In this document: positions 48,787 to 59,398 of the stretch, piece after piece
Layout: the number at the start of each line of letters is the position of its first letter
Numbering within the stretch: position 1 is the first letter of the stretch
Assembly: GCA_028641055.1 (NCBI GenBank)
Contig: CM054062.1
Location: 270,773,092 to 270,837,091, forward strand
Length of the DNA: 64,000 bases
Source: Alopecurus myosuroides
Taxonomy: Eukaryota; Streptophyta; Magnoliopsida; Poales; Poaceae
Direction: 5' to 3'
The notes under the pieces: model-generated
What the model was told of the DNA's origin: nothing
Seen by the model: the letters and a program-made list of their open reading frames with translations, nothing else
Databases searched by the model: none
Program-made: the position numbers and the translations under genes

Positions 48787-49230
48787 TAGTTTTTTATTTT
48801 TAAATTTATGTAACGTCTACTTGTGGCGCGCTTGTTTTTAGCGCGTCTGCTTAATAAAAATTTGAACGCACCCAATTTTTGTTTATAGCGCTTCTACATT
48901 TGCCGTCGCCACGCGCTCGCGCCCGAAAAATCCACATCGCGCGCCAAACGGCGCTTTCGAGCGCGCAGCGATCTCGCGTCTGCTGGAGATGCTCTAAGCT
49001 CCCCCAACTGCTCTCGGTGCGGTGTGACAAGCTCGTCGAGGACAGCCAGCACATGTTGCTCTGCTTGGGATCAGCCCCATACACAGGCCCTTCTAGGAAA
49101 TCTGGGACAAATCTCTACGTGCCGGTCTTCCTACCTCGGTCTGACCCTCCGCCGCCCTAATTATTATTATTTTTTGGAAGATCTGGGGCTCTCGCAATGC
49201 TAAAATGTTCCGGTATATCAATCAAACTTA

Positions 49231-49594
49231 TCTATAGTTATTATAAAGGAAAACCCTACTAACATGCATTAAATTTGTCTATCTCTACATGCAAGGTGTC
49301 TACATCACCCCCTATTTGAGCCAATCATTTGTCCATGTCATCACCTATTTATTAATCATATTATATCTATACATGCAAGATATTTACATTAAAGATACTT
49401 CTAACCATATAATTTTCCACATGATCATTTTAGCGTTAAATATACAAACATTTTACATTGACTAAATTTATATTTTTTTTACCATTGTGGCCAATCAAAT
49501 CCTCCGTATTTCTGTTTTTTTCTTAAATACCCTTTCTTTTATACTATAATTTGTTTTGAAGATTCATGCTGCAACATGCGGGGTATCTTTCTAG
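49231..49594 (+). mobile_element. Small non-autonomous Helitron candidate, 364 bp
   Basis: It begins TCTATAGTTATT and ends ATCTTTCTAG, with A on the left flank and T on the right, as Helitrons insert between A and T. A short GC-rich, partly self-complementary stretch (CATGCTGCAACATG) lies near the 3' end, about 12 bp before CTAG. The uninterrupted tandem copy (near 54940) lacks the whole segment and two adjoining bases, TA. A TA-target element such as Stowaway is the alternative, but no matching terminal inverted repeat was seen. Confidence 0.6.
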
Positions 49595-49675
49595 TACACT
49601 ATATAATCCATGCAATGGCCAAACAGAGCACACGGGTTCGTGGCGTAACTTCTTCTCCCCACGATCTCTGAACCC

Positions 49676-50029
49676 TGTTGTTTTTTGGTGATCAAAATTC
49701 ATATGAAGACAAAGGAAAGTTTGACCTCCTCTACGCGAGGCCTGCGGTACGGTACGAGTTGTTACCGAGTTCGAGTTGGATTCACCGTTACCGACCTAGT
49801 TAGGTCAGGACCGCCTTTATATACCTCTTGTAAGCTGCCGCACGGGATAAGCCACACATTGTAAATCCCGGCGCGTTTCTAACCTCACCCGAAATAGTGA
49901 AGTATTGCTGGCTGGCGCCCATGGTTTTTTCTCTCTTCCTTGTTGGAAGGGTTTTCCACGTTAAAATCTCGTGTCCCCGTTGGTTCGATCTTGCTTAATT
50001 TCATCGTTGTTTTGCTATTGCGTGTAACA
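49676..50029 (+). repeat. 5' LTR of the decayed copia element
   Basis: 354 bp, TG...CA, followed after two bases by the primer-binding site. A TATATA-type word lies at about 49817-49822. Confidence 0.93.
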
Positions 50030-50031
50030 AG

Positions 50032-50043
50032 TGGTATCAGAGC
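50032..50043 (+). other. Primer-binding site of the decayed copia element
   Basis: TGGTATCAGAGC, complementary to initiator Met tRNA, two bases after the LTR. Confidence 0.9.
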
Positions 50044-50067
50044 CCTATTTCAGATTAGGGATTCGCG

Positions 50068-53000
50068 ATGGCATCGATGAAGTTTGATCTACCGTTGCTG
50101 GACTACAAGACGAGGTTTTCTCTATGGCAAGTAAAGATGTGTGCGGTTCTGTCGCAAGCATCGGATCTTGATGAGGCACTGGATGCTTTCGGGAATAAGG
50201 AAGCGAGGGAGTGGACTCCTGAGGAGAAGCACAAAGATCGTAAGGCTTTGTCGTTGATTCAACTTTATCTATCTAATGATATCTTGCAAGAGGTGCTGCA
50301 GGAGAAACCCGCGGCAGCATTGTGGCTCAAGCTGGAATCGATCTGCATGTCAAAGGATATGAAGTTGTTCTCGCTCAAAGATGCAAGATGGTGGTTCTGT
50401 GATGAATCACTTGTCGATCTTTAAGGAGATCGTGTCCGACCTAGTGTCGATGGAGGTAAAATATGAGATGAAGATTTAGCTCTTCTGTTGTTATGTTCGC
50501 TGCCTAGTTCTTTTACAAACCTGCGGGATACCATACTATTAAGCCGCGATGAACTAACCCTCGCGGAAGTTTGTGAAGCCCTGCAGACCAGGGAAAAGAT
50601 GAAAACTATGGTGAAGTCTAACACATCGTCCTCCAAAGGCGATGCATTGCAGGTACGAGGCAGACCTGAGCAGCGAGATAACAACTACAACAGCAACAAC
50701 AGAGATAAGAGCTGGGACCGTTCAAAGTCCAAAGGACGAGACAATTTCTGCAGGTACTGTAAGAAAACCAATCACACCATTGAGGATTGCTGGAAGGTGC
50801 AGAACAAGGAGAAAAGGAACGGCACATACCAACCGAAAAGTAAATCTGACGGTAATGGTAATGGTACTGGTAAGGCTGCTGTTGTTGCTGGTGATAATAG
50901 TTCGGATGGTGAATGCTTAGCTGTTTTTGCTGCATGTGTTACACGTGATGATGAGTGGATTCTTGATACTGCTTGTTCGTTTCATATTTGTTGTAACAAA
51001 GATTGGTTCAGTTCTTACGAGGCCGTGCAGACTGGAGATTTTGTGCGTGTGGGGAACGACAACAAATGTCACATTGTTGGCGTTGGATCTATTCAGATCA
51101 AGACCCATGATGGGATGACACGTACATTGACGGGAGTGAAACACATACCATCCATGGCGAGAAATTTGATCTCGTTGAGTACCCTTGACTGTGACGGGTA
51201 CAAGTACGCCGGAGGGGATAAACGCCTGAAGGTATCAAAAGGTTCTCTCATTGTTATGATTGGTGACATGAATTCTGCCAAGTTATATATCCTTAGAGGT
51301 AGCACTTTGTCTGGTACTGTTGCTGTTATTACTAATGATGATCCAAGTACAACTAACCTTTGGCATAAGCGACTTGGACACATGAGTGAACATGATATGG
51401 CAGGATTGGTGAAGAGAAAACTTCTGAAGAACTGCAATATGAGTAAGTTGCCGTTCTGTGAACACTGCGTGTTTGGTAAGCATAAGAGAGTTAAGTTCAA
51501 TACTTCCATTCATACCACTAAAGGTACATTGGATTATGTACATGCTGATTTGTGGGGGCCTTCACGTAAGCCCTCTTATGGTGGTGCTCGTTATATGCTT
51601 ACTATCGTTGATGATTACTCTAGAAGAGTTTGGCCTTATTTCCTGAAAACTAAGGATGATACTTTTGCGGCTTTTAAAGAGTGGAAAGTTATGATTGAAA
51701 AGCAAAGTGAGAGAAAGGCGAAGGCGCCTCGTACTGACAATGGTGGCGAATTTTGTTCGCATGCTTTTGATGATTATTATGTGCAGGAAGGCATTGTCAG
51801 GCATCACACCATCCCATACACACCTCAGCAGAATGGTGTAGCCAAGCGGATGAACAGGACGGTCATCTCCAAAGCTCGCTGCATGTTGTCCAACGCCCAC
51901 ATGAATAAGCGTTTTGGGCTGAGGGTGCCAACACTGTCTGCTACTTGATCAACAGGTCACCGTCCATCCCTCTTGACAAGAAAAATCCTATTGAGGTACG
52001 GTCTGGTGAGTCAGTTGATTATGCACAACGGAAGTTTTTGGTTGCACTGCCTATGCTCATGTTGATAATGGAAAGTTAGAGCCTAGAGCTCTTAAGTGCT
52101 TATTTCTTGGTTATGGTTCTGGAGTAAAAAGATATAAGTTGTGGAACCTAGAAACCAAAAAGACTTTCTTTAGCAGGAGTGTTGTGTTTAATGAATCTGT
52201 TATGTATGAGGATAGTTTGTCGACTGATGTTGTGCCAGATTCTTCTGACGAGGACAAACCACGAGTTCGTTTGCAGGTCGAGCTAGAACACCTGGATGAG
52301 GAGGAAACTGAAATTGATGGGAAGGATATTGTGTCACCCTCACCTCTTATTGTGCAGCAAGAAAATTTGTCTATTGCAGAGCGCAGAGAGAAGAGGAATA
52401 AAGGACCTCGTACTCGTTTAATTGAGCAATGTGATGTTGTTTATTTTGCTCTAAGTTGTCCAGAACAGATGGAGAATGATGCTGAATCGGCTACATACAA
52501 TGAAGCTATTGCTTCGGTGATCGTGACAAGTGGATTGGTGCAATGCGCGAGGAGATGCAGTCACTTGAGAAGAATGGCACATGGGATGTTGTGCGCTTGC
52601 CTAAACAAAAGAAAGTCGTCCGCTGTAAGTGGATATTCAATAGAAAGGAGGGTTTATCTCCTAGTGAGCCTCCAAGGTTTAAGGCAAGGTTAGTAGCAAA
52701 AGGTTTCAGCCAGATTCCAGGAGTGGATTATAATGATGTGTTCTCCCCTGTTGTCAAGCATAGTTCTATTCGTACTTTCTTTAGTATTGTTGCTATGCAT
52801 GATCTTGATCTTGAGCAGTTAGATGTGAAGACTGCGTTTTTGCATGGAGAACTTGAGGAGGAGATATACATGGACCAACCTGAAGCGTTCATAGTGCCTG
52901 GTAAAGAGGATTTCGTGTGCAAGCTAAAGAAGTCCCTTTACGGTTTGAAACAGTCTCCTCGATAATGGTATAAAAGGTTTGATTCTTTTATGATGTCACA

Positions 53001-54034
53001 TGGCTTTAAGATGTCTGAATATGATAGCTGTGTGTACATTAAATTTGTTGATGAATCGCCTATATACATGTTGCTATATGTTGATGATATGTTAAATGCT
53101 GCCAAGAGCATGGAAGAAATCACTACATTGAAGAAACAGTTGAGTAGTGAGTTTGAGATGAGGATCTTGGTCCTGCTAAGAAAAAATTCTAGGTATGGAA
53201 ATTTCAAGAGACAGAAAATCTAGATTGCTATTTCGTAGTCAGGAGAATTACATTAAGAAAGTCCTTCATCGTTTTAATATGCATGATGCAAAGTCTGTTA
53301 GTGCTCCAATTGCTTCACACTTTAAGTTGTCAGCATTACAATGTCCTACTACTGACAAAGATATTGAGTACATATCATGAGTTCCCTATGCTAGTGTTGT
53401 TGGTTCCTTAATGTATGCCATGGTGTGTTCTCGGCCTGATTTATCTTATGACATGAATTTGGTCAGTCGATACATGGCTAATCCTGGTAAAGAACATTGG
53501 AAAGTTGTTCAGTGGATTTTCAGGTACCTTCGCGGCACATCCAAAGCTTGCTTAAAGTTTGACAAGACTAGTGAGGGACTCGCAGGCTATATGGATTCAG
53601 ATTTTGCTCTCGACTTGGATAAGAGGAGATCCCTCACAGGTTATGTGTTTACAGTTAGTGGATGTGCTGTTAGCTGGAAGGCTACCTTGCAGGGTGTTCT
53701 TGCACAATCTACTACTGAGGCTGAGTATATGGCTATTGCTAAAGCATGCAAAGAGTCAGTTTGGTTGAAAGATTTGTTTGTTGAGCTATGTGGAGATGAT
53801 ATTTGCATTAACCTATTTTGTGACAGTCAGAGTGCTATTTACTTTACTAAGGATCAGATGTTTCATGAGAGAACAAAACACATTGATGTCAAGTACCATT
53901 ATGTGTGTGATGTTGTTGCACAAGGTAAGCTGAAGGTATGCAAGATTAGTACTCATGACAATCCTGCTGATATGATGACAAAGCCAGTTCCTGAGTTTGA
54001 GCTTTGCTCAAGCTTAGTTGGTATCACTGTTTAG
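50068..54034 (+). pseudogene. Copia gag-pol pseudogene
   Basis: Gag starts at ATG 50068 and is broken after 118 codons (frameshift before 50424). The frame resumes around 50488 and stays open to 51948, covering the CCHC knuckle (CRYCKKTNHTIEDC), protease and integrase. The protease motif is DTACS (50965-50979) in place of DTGxS, so the active-site Gly is lost. In integrase the third catalytic residue is changed: AAG (Lys, 51844-51846) stands where Glu is expected in QNGVAERMNRT. Further frameshifts occur near 51948-52140, 52540, 53180 and 53400, and a TAA at 52963-52965 interrupts RT where Gln is usual. YVDD-like YVDDM is kept in RT, and RNase H (DSDFAL, TTEAEYMA, DSQSAI) ends at TAG 54032-54034. 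Confidence 0.93.
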
Positions 54035-54121
54035 CCCAAGAGGCTATTTTGGCGCCGAAGGTGTTTTCTTTGTTTGTTTCAGGGTGAAGGTATTTCGTTT
54101 ATGCTACATGGAGGATTTTTT

Positions 54122-54133
54122 CTCAAGGTGGAG
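54122..54133 (+). other. Polypurine tract of the decayed copia element
   Basis: AAGGTGGAG lies directly before the 3' LTR. Confidence 0.7.
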
Positions 54134-54484
54134 TGTTGTTTTTTGGTGATCCAAATTCATATGAAGATAAAGGAAAGTTCGGCCTCCGCTACGCGAGGCC
54201 CGCGGTACGGTACGAGTTGTTACCGAGTTCGAGTTGGATTTACCATTACCGACCTAGTTAGGTTAGGACCGCCTTTATATACCTCTTGTAACCCGCCGCA
54301 CGGGATAAGCCACACATTGTAAATCCCGGCGCGTTTGTAACCTCACCCGAAATAGTGAAGTATTGCTGGCTGGCGCCCGTGGTTTTTTTTTCTCTTCCTT
54401 GTTGGAAGGGTTTTCCACGTTAAAATCTCGTGTCCCCGTTGGTTCGATCTTACTTAATTTCATGTTTTGCTATTGCGTGTAACA
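54134..54484 (+). repeat. 3' LTR of the decayed copia element
   Basis: 351 bp; differs from the 5' LTR by scattered substitutions, a longer T run and a short deletion near 'catgttttg'. Confidence 0.93.
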
Positions 54485-54546
54485 AACCCGTGTAAAACTT
54501 TGAAAGTGGCAATATATTCAAGTGGGAACCTTTTCCCCAAGCTGAA

Positions 54547-55095
54547 ATATTCAGTATTCTATTACGTATTCGAGGTTTCTCAATTAGTTTGCCCTTTTGG
54601 CAGATAATAGTTTAAAAAAACGACGAGGCTAACCGTTCATCCCAAAAGGTCAATATCTTCAGATGGCTGCTTCATGGCTCAACACGAGAGGCAAACCTAC
54701 ACAAGAAGATTCTAAGCTCCCCCAACTGCTCTCGGTGTGACAAGCTCGTCGAGGACAGCCAGCACATGTTGCTCTGCTTGGGATTATCCCTATACACCAG
54801 CCCTTCTCGGAAATCTGGGACAAATCTCTACCTGCTGGTCTTCCTACCTCGGTCTAACCCTCCGTCGCCCTTATTATTATTTTTTTGGAAAATCTGGGAC
54901 CCTCGCAATGCTAAAATGTTCCGGCAGATCAATCAAACTTACACTATATAATCCATGCAATGCATCTAGCCAAACGGAGCACGCCGGTCCGTGGCGTAAC
55001 TTCTTCTCCCCACGGTCTCTGAACCCGTGTAAAATTCTGAAAGTGGCAATATATTCAAGTGGGAGCGTTTCCCCGAGCTGAAATATTCAGTACTC
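54547..55095 (+). pseudogene. LINE ORF2 zinc-knuckle fragment, right tandem copy
   Basis: In one frame from about 54640 the sequence reads VNIFRWLLHG, then NLHKKIL, PNCSRCDKLVEDSQHMLLC, then FSEIWDK and, in another frame, WKIWDPRNAKMF. This follows the order of the RT-associated zinc-binding domain (W, H, C..C, H, C) at the end of plant LINE ORF2 proteins. Stops and frameshifts separate the blocks. No RT core, endonuclease or poly-A tail is present, so it is a fragment. It has none of the three insertions present in the left copy. Confidence 0.6.
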
Positions 55096-55294
55096 CGGTG
55101 GTGCTATAATCCGAAACACAATGAATGAGATATTCTCATCAAACCTCGTAATTTCTTACGAGTCACGCGCGATATAAAAAAGCAATATAGGACTATAAAT
55201 TAGACATGATTTTTTTAACAAGAAAATTCATGTGAACTATTTGCAGGTTATTACAAGGCTGCGTCCCTCCTTCGCGAGTGATCCTTCTAGTTGA

Positions 55295-55690
55295 TTACGC
55301 TATATTTAGATACTTGGACAAGGCACATGCAATGTAATTTGGATCTGCATATAGAGATCTTTCGGCAGAAAATGGCGCCACGCCAACCACCATCTTCTTC
55401 CTCGTGTCAACGGCAACAACCCATGCCTTTTCGTCACTCGTACTCACCTTGGACTTGAGGTAAACAACATCACCACCATGCATGCTTAGGGCGGGGAAGC
55501 CCGTTTGAAGGCCCTTTGGGCCGTCCATGAGCTCAGGGAACAAGACGGAGTACCTGGGGCCGTCCACCACGATGTCGTCGACGTGAACCAAGGTGCCCCT
55601 GAGCCAGCAGTCGGAGGAAACCGTCCTGTTCTAGGTGAGCATCCTCCAGCCTGTGTACTCTGAAACCCTAACCCGATCTAGGTTAAGCGC
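55295..55690 (-). pseudogene. DUF1618-like protein, C-terminal fragment
   Basis: On the minus strand the blocks DCWLRGTLVHVDDIVVDGP, MHGGDVVYLKSKV, KAWVVAVDTRKK and ERSLYADPNYI resemble the C-terminal half of the grass-expanded DUF1618 family, whose function is not established. A TAG interrupts the frame near 55635, upstream of WLRG. Upstream sequence is lost, and an LTR-like segment begins at about 55660. Confidence 0.6.
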
Positions 55691-56540
55691 AGAGCCGACC
55701 AGAAGATCCACCACCGCCGCCACACCTCACCAACGCCACCATGTCCACTGCCTCGACACCGTCAACCTCCAAATGGTCTGAAGGTGGTATCCCTCTCATC
55801 TCTCTCTCTCTCTCGATCTAATCTCACAGGGGCATAGCAATTGGTTCACCGTGAACATCTAGACCTAGTAGTGATCTAGAGGTTTTAACATTGGTATCAG
55901 AGTTGTGCTTAGGCTCTAGTTTGTTTCGGTGAAAGAAAAAGAAACAGAGAAAAGAAAATCCCCAAATAGAAACCCTAACCCTAACAGAGAGAAGGGGAAG
56001 GGAAAAGAGATGCTCACCGGCAACGGTGCGCCGCAACCACGGCCGCCGTTACTCTCGATTTCGGGCGCGCATCGGCAAGCCGAGGCGTCCGGGCCGAAGA
56101 ACCGCTGGGGAGGAAAGCATGCACCGCGGTCAAGCCGCTCGACGGCGGCGCGCCCACCACTAAGGGGATGTGCGACCGGCGAGGGGGATGACCACGGCGG
56201 TTCAAGGTCGCCGTCGAGCGTCACAGAGGCTCTCTTCCTCCCGTGGCTCTCTCTCACTGAGGATGATGGAAAAGGGGAGGGGAAAGGAAGAGCAAGGAGC
56301 GTGCGGCGGCGCTAGTCATCGCCGGCGTTGCGCGCACGGCGCACGCGAGCCGCCGCGACCGTCCGTTCGCTGCGGAGCAGAGAAACTGAGGCAGAGATGC
56401 AAACGGGGCTGGGGAGACTGCGGCTAGGGTTCCACTCGATGGGGACTCTCTCGATTTCTTCGAACGAAAAGAACGCGTGGTCGTTCGATTGAAATCGACG
56501 GACGGGATTGAATCCCTAGAACGCGAAAGCGGGCCAGCAC
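55660..56540 (+). mobile_element. Fragment of an LTR retroelement (LTR end, primer-binding site, leader)
   Basis: TGGTATCAGAGTTG at 55892-55905 is a tRNA-iMet-type primer-binding site, placed right after GGTTTTAACA, which would be an LTR end. The presumed LTR is about 230 bp (55660-55890). The following leader (55905-56530) is GC-rich with purine-rich runs and has no recognisable gag or pol. The downstream part and a second LTR are absent; a hAT MITE adjoins at 56541. It may be a TRIM- or LARD-type non-autonomous element. Confidence 0.45.
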
Positions 56541-57213
56541 TAGATGGCACCCGCAGGGTATGGGTAAGGGTGGAGCCACCCCATACCCTTACCCGTCCAT
56601 CCAAAACATACTCGTCACCCGTACCCATACCCTTCAAGGGTATAACTTTTTCCCATACTCGTCACCCGACAGGGTATATGGGTACCCGTGGGTAAAAATA
56701 CCCACGTTTGCAACACAACAAATTGATCATAAAATAGGCATAAAAATAATTATATAACCATAAATTACTAATAACATCACATTTTAAACAATAATGTAAA
56801 AAATGTCTTAAAAACAACACTTTCTTGTAATAAAATAGTTTTCCATAGAAGCAACACAGAAATGTAAAAATAACAACACATTATTATAAGCAACAACACA
56901 CAGTCATACAATTTAAGTTTACGAACTCATGACAAATTATAGATATAAGTTAATTGCACATTAAAGTTTTTACCTTGTGTGATTAGGGGGAGGTTACTAC
57001 GTAAATATATTATATCAGACCCACCAATGTTAGATGGGTACATGGGTATGCGGGTATGGGTTCTGAGATCCCAATACCCGTACCCTTTCTACCCGTTGGG
57101 TATGATATTTTCCCATTTATATACCCATGGGTAAAAATTTATCACATACCCTTACTCTAACAGGGTTTTTACCCGCAGGGTACGCGGGTAATGGGTACCC
57201 ATTGCCATCCCTA
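56541..57213. mobile_element. hAT-type MITE, 673 bp, copy 2
   Basis: Same family and orientation as 44409-45135: the left end reads TAGATGGCACCCGCAGGG and the right end reverse-complemented TAGGGATGGCAATGGGTACC. Flanking 8-mers GCCAGCAC (56533-56540) and GCCAGCAG (57214-57221) match at 7 of 8 bases. The inner AT-rich part is more diverged and shorter than in copy 1. Confidence 0.9.
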
Positions 57214-57221
57214 GCCAGCAG

Positions 57222-57686
57222 GCCGAAAGTGGCGTAGCCGGACAGATCGCGGACCGGGCCGCTGGGCTGGGCCCTGGCGGCAGTATGCAACCGCGCGCGG
57301 GCGACAGATAAAGAAGGCCAAGGGGCTGCCACTACCAAATTCCGTGCGATCCGGAACGTTTTGAGCAGAACGTTTTGATAACGTCAAGCGTTTCCGTCGC
57401 GAATGGCTAAAAAATGGAGTTTGCTCTCGACGTATTTGTTTGGTCCGTCGCAGACTGGTTTTGCTCTACTTTTACGTCGCGGATTTTTGTCTCCGGCCCA
57501 GTAGCCCACTAAGAGCCCAGTTGCCTTCGACGAAACTGGCTTGGTCACGTAGAACGTCGCGAATTTTCATTGGATCCACACATCCTGCCATGTTTGATTG
57601 CTTTGACCGGCAACGACCGCGCTCTCTCTCGGTTGTTCCTAACATTTTTTTGCACGGGCCCAGCTGTCAGTTCACCAATTCACACC
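57222..57686. other. Unclassified GC-moderate DNA
   Basis: No domain-bearing frame. The words CGTCGCGAAT and GTCGCGAATT recur (57394 and 57563), and 'aacgtttt' repeats near 57355-57375, giving a loosely repetitive look. Confidence 0.35.
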
Positions 57687-58150
57687 AGCATCACAAAGGT
57701 TACCCGCCATCATCACAACAAGGAGATTTATAATAACTACAATTATAATAACTAGAATTAACACCAGTTCACACCAGCATCACAAAAGTTACCCGCCATC
57801 ATCACAACAGGCTCACATCATTAACTAAATAGTTTCATGTCATCGATAGGGCTCACATCACAACAGGTGCACCTCAGCATCTAAACAGGTGCACATCATA
57901 AACTAAATAGTTTCTCATCGATACGGTTCACGTCACTTTTTTCTACTGATCCACCCATTCTGAAGGCACATACACAGGTTCCACGTCACTTTTCCTAGTC
58001 ACCAATCCATTCCAAAGGCACATCCATAGGTTCCACGTCACTTTTCAGCGTCCTCAATGCTCTCCAAAGGCACATGCAATTGTTCCACATCACTTCTCCC
58101 ATTGGTCCATCCATTCTGAAGCCACAACCACAAGTTCGCAAACCCTACAA
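57687..58150. repeat. Cluster of short tandem repeats, including a 52-bp minisatellite
   Basis: A phrase 'caccagcatcacaaa(g/a)gttacccgcc' occurs at about 57686 and 57773. From about 57925 to 58110, a 52-53-bp unit containing 'aggttccacgtcactttt' and 'ccattc.aaaggcacat' repeats about 3.5 times. Read on the minus strand the unit suggests S-D-V-E-P peptides, but 52 is not a multiple of three and stops occur, so it is unlikely to be coding. Confidence 0.75.
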
Positions 58151-58440
58151 AAAAAGGCATCATACATGTTTAGCACATCATCAACTACAAGGCCAACCAT
58201 GAGCATAGTCTTATCATCGGCACATGCAACAAAACAAATAAAAGTGTAATAGTGAGACTCATTGCCAACCATTGTACATACAAATGACACGCAATAATTC
58301 TGAAAGATTTACCTACTATAGTAAAATGAGGCACAACTGAACTTGTTCTGCATGCTATTTGCTATAGTAGCCAATCTGCTAGACACATTGCTGCATATTA
58401 ATCATTGGCAGAGATAGTTTAATCATTGGCACACGTATAA

Positions 58441-58680
58441 GGGCTTCTTTGGATCATAGGATTACAAAATAGAGGAACCAATGATTAGACTGTGCTGAAA
58501 TTAGGTGTACGAATACAATCCATAGGAATTTTGTACGTGTCATTCCTTTGATCCAAAGGCATTCCTTAGGAAAGAATCCTATGGATCATCGAACATTCCA
58601 AAGGCATTCCTATAGATCCAAAAGCATTCCTATGGATCCAAAAGGCATTCCTATGGATCCAAAAGCAATGGAAAGCAAGA
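58441..58680. repeat. Possible degenerate MITE with a 22-bp minisatellite
   Basis: The segment starts GGGCTTCTTTGGATCATAGG, a MITE-like terminus, and contains several inverted copies of the 'cctatggatcc' word. Between about 58600 and 58665, 'attcctatggatccaaaag' repeats about four times. No clear right terminus or target duplication was found. Confidence 0.5.
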
Positions 58681-59313
58681 AAAGTAGCCTCATACTAATA
58701 AGCACAAAACAAAATTAATGAGATCATCGACTCATTTACCAAGGAAGATGCAGAACCAATGTGGTTGTACACAACACTAGGTAAATGCTCGATGATCTCA
58801 TCAAGATCGAGTGCACACTAATCATTGGCACATGTATCAAGCACAGATGTTTAGCAATGGAAAACAAGAAAAGTAGCCTCATACTAATAAGCACAAAACA
58901 AAATTAATGAGATCGTAGAACATTTTACCAAGGAAGATGCAGAACCAATGTGGTTGTACACAACACTAGGTAAAATGCTCGATGATCTCAACAAGATCGA
59001 GTGCACAGTTTAATCATTGGCACACGTATAAAGCACAGATGTTTAGCAACTGAAAACAAGAAAAGTAGCCTCATACTAACAAGCACAAAACAAAATTAAT
59101 GAGATCATCGAACATTTTACCAAGGAAGATGCAGAACCAATGTGGTTGTACACAACACTAGGTAAAATGCTCGATGATCTCATCAAGATCGAGTGCACAG
59201 TTTAATCATTGGCACATGTATCAAGCACAAATGTTCAGCAATGGAAAACAAGAAAAGTAGCATCATACTAGTAAGCACAAAACAAAATTAATGAGATCGT
59301 AGAACATTTACCT
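58670..59313. repeat. About 190-bp tandem repeat (3 units plus part), each with a long hairpin
   Basis: The phrase 'accaaggaagatgcagaacc' starts at about 58738, 58927 and 59119, giving periods of 189 and 192 bp. Each unit contains a 21-bp inverted repeat around a loop of about 39 bases; the best pair is 59101-59121 with 59161-59181, with one mismatch. A partial unit at 59240-59311 runs directly into the hypothetical exon at 59312. On the minus strand each loop is bordered by a consensus-like AG (…tttacctag) and GT (gtaaaatg), so it could be a micro-exon of 37-38 nt; this is not proven. Confidence 0.85.
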
Positions 59314-59398
59314 CCCGAGTTGGAATTTCACCAACTCCATTAACCAGAATGCCACGCGCCTCCATCCAGTTACGAGTTTCATAAGGATAAGGAGACAT
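59312..59398 (-). CDS. Hypothetical first coding exon
   Basis: ATG (59396-59398) opens a 29-codon frame that starts MSPYPYETRNWMEARG and ends exactly at a good splice donor (GGAG followed by GTAAATG). The intron start is homologous to the sequence following each loop in the 190-bp repeats, which suggests that the repeats arose from exon-intron duplication in this gene. No domain is recognised. Further upstream on the minus strand another short frame (about 59635 to 59525, 36 codons, MDLAHATVTCISKIA) is followed by a donor-like GTAAATAC. Both may be fragments of one dead or transposon-derived gene. Confidence 0.25.

Larger units (their letters stand above)
47903..48994 (+). mobile_element. PIF/Harbinger-type non-autonomous element carrying an AP2/ERF gene
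   Basis: Terminal inverted repeats read GAGCATCTCCAGGAGACGCG (left) and, reverse-complemented, GAGCATCTCCAGCAGACGCG (right), and similarity continues for about 30 bp. TAA flanks both ends (47900-47902, 48995-48997). The tandem LINE-fragment copy at about 54705-54725 shows the empty site with a single TAA, which proves insertion and the 3-bp target size. The body is GC-rich and CpG-rich, unlike its AT-rich surroundings, and holds the decayed AP2/ERF gene. No transposase is present. Confidence 0.92.
47738..49675 (+). pseudogene. LINE ORF2 zinc-knuckle fragment, left tandem copy, with insertions
   Basis: Once the ERF-carrying element (47903-48994) is removed, the frame reads a zf-RVT-like zinc-binding stretch typical of the C-terminal end of plant LINE reverse transcriptases: W, then NLHKKIL, then C..C, DKLVEDSQHMLLC. 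A later block has the LINE-like string WKIW. The copy is also split by a small Helitron (49231-49594) and by a copia element, beyond which its last about 60 bp continue at 54485-54546. It pairs with the uninterrupted copy at 54547-55095. Confidence 0.6.
49676..54484 (+). mobile_element. Ty1/copia retrotransposon, decayed
   Basis: LTRs at 49676-50029 (354 bp) and 54134-54484 (351 bp) both run TGTTGTTTTTTGG...GTGTAACA. AACCC is duplicated at 49671-49675 and 54485-54489. The LTRs differ at roughly 13-15 bases by eye, plus a few indels, so the insertion is much older than the copia at 33267-38478. The tandem copy near 55020 keeps the empty AACCC site. Confidence 0.96.

Noticed and set aside
58670..59313. 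CRISPR-like array
   Set aside because: The 190-bp units are near-identical throughout, without short repeats and unique spacers, and the DNA is plant nuclear.
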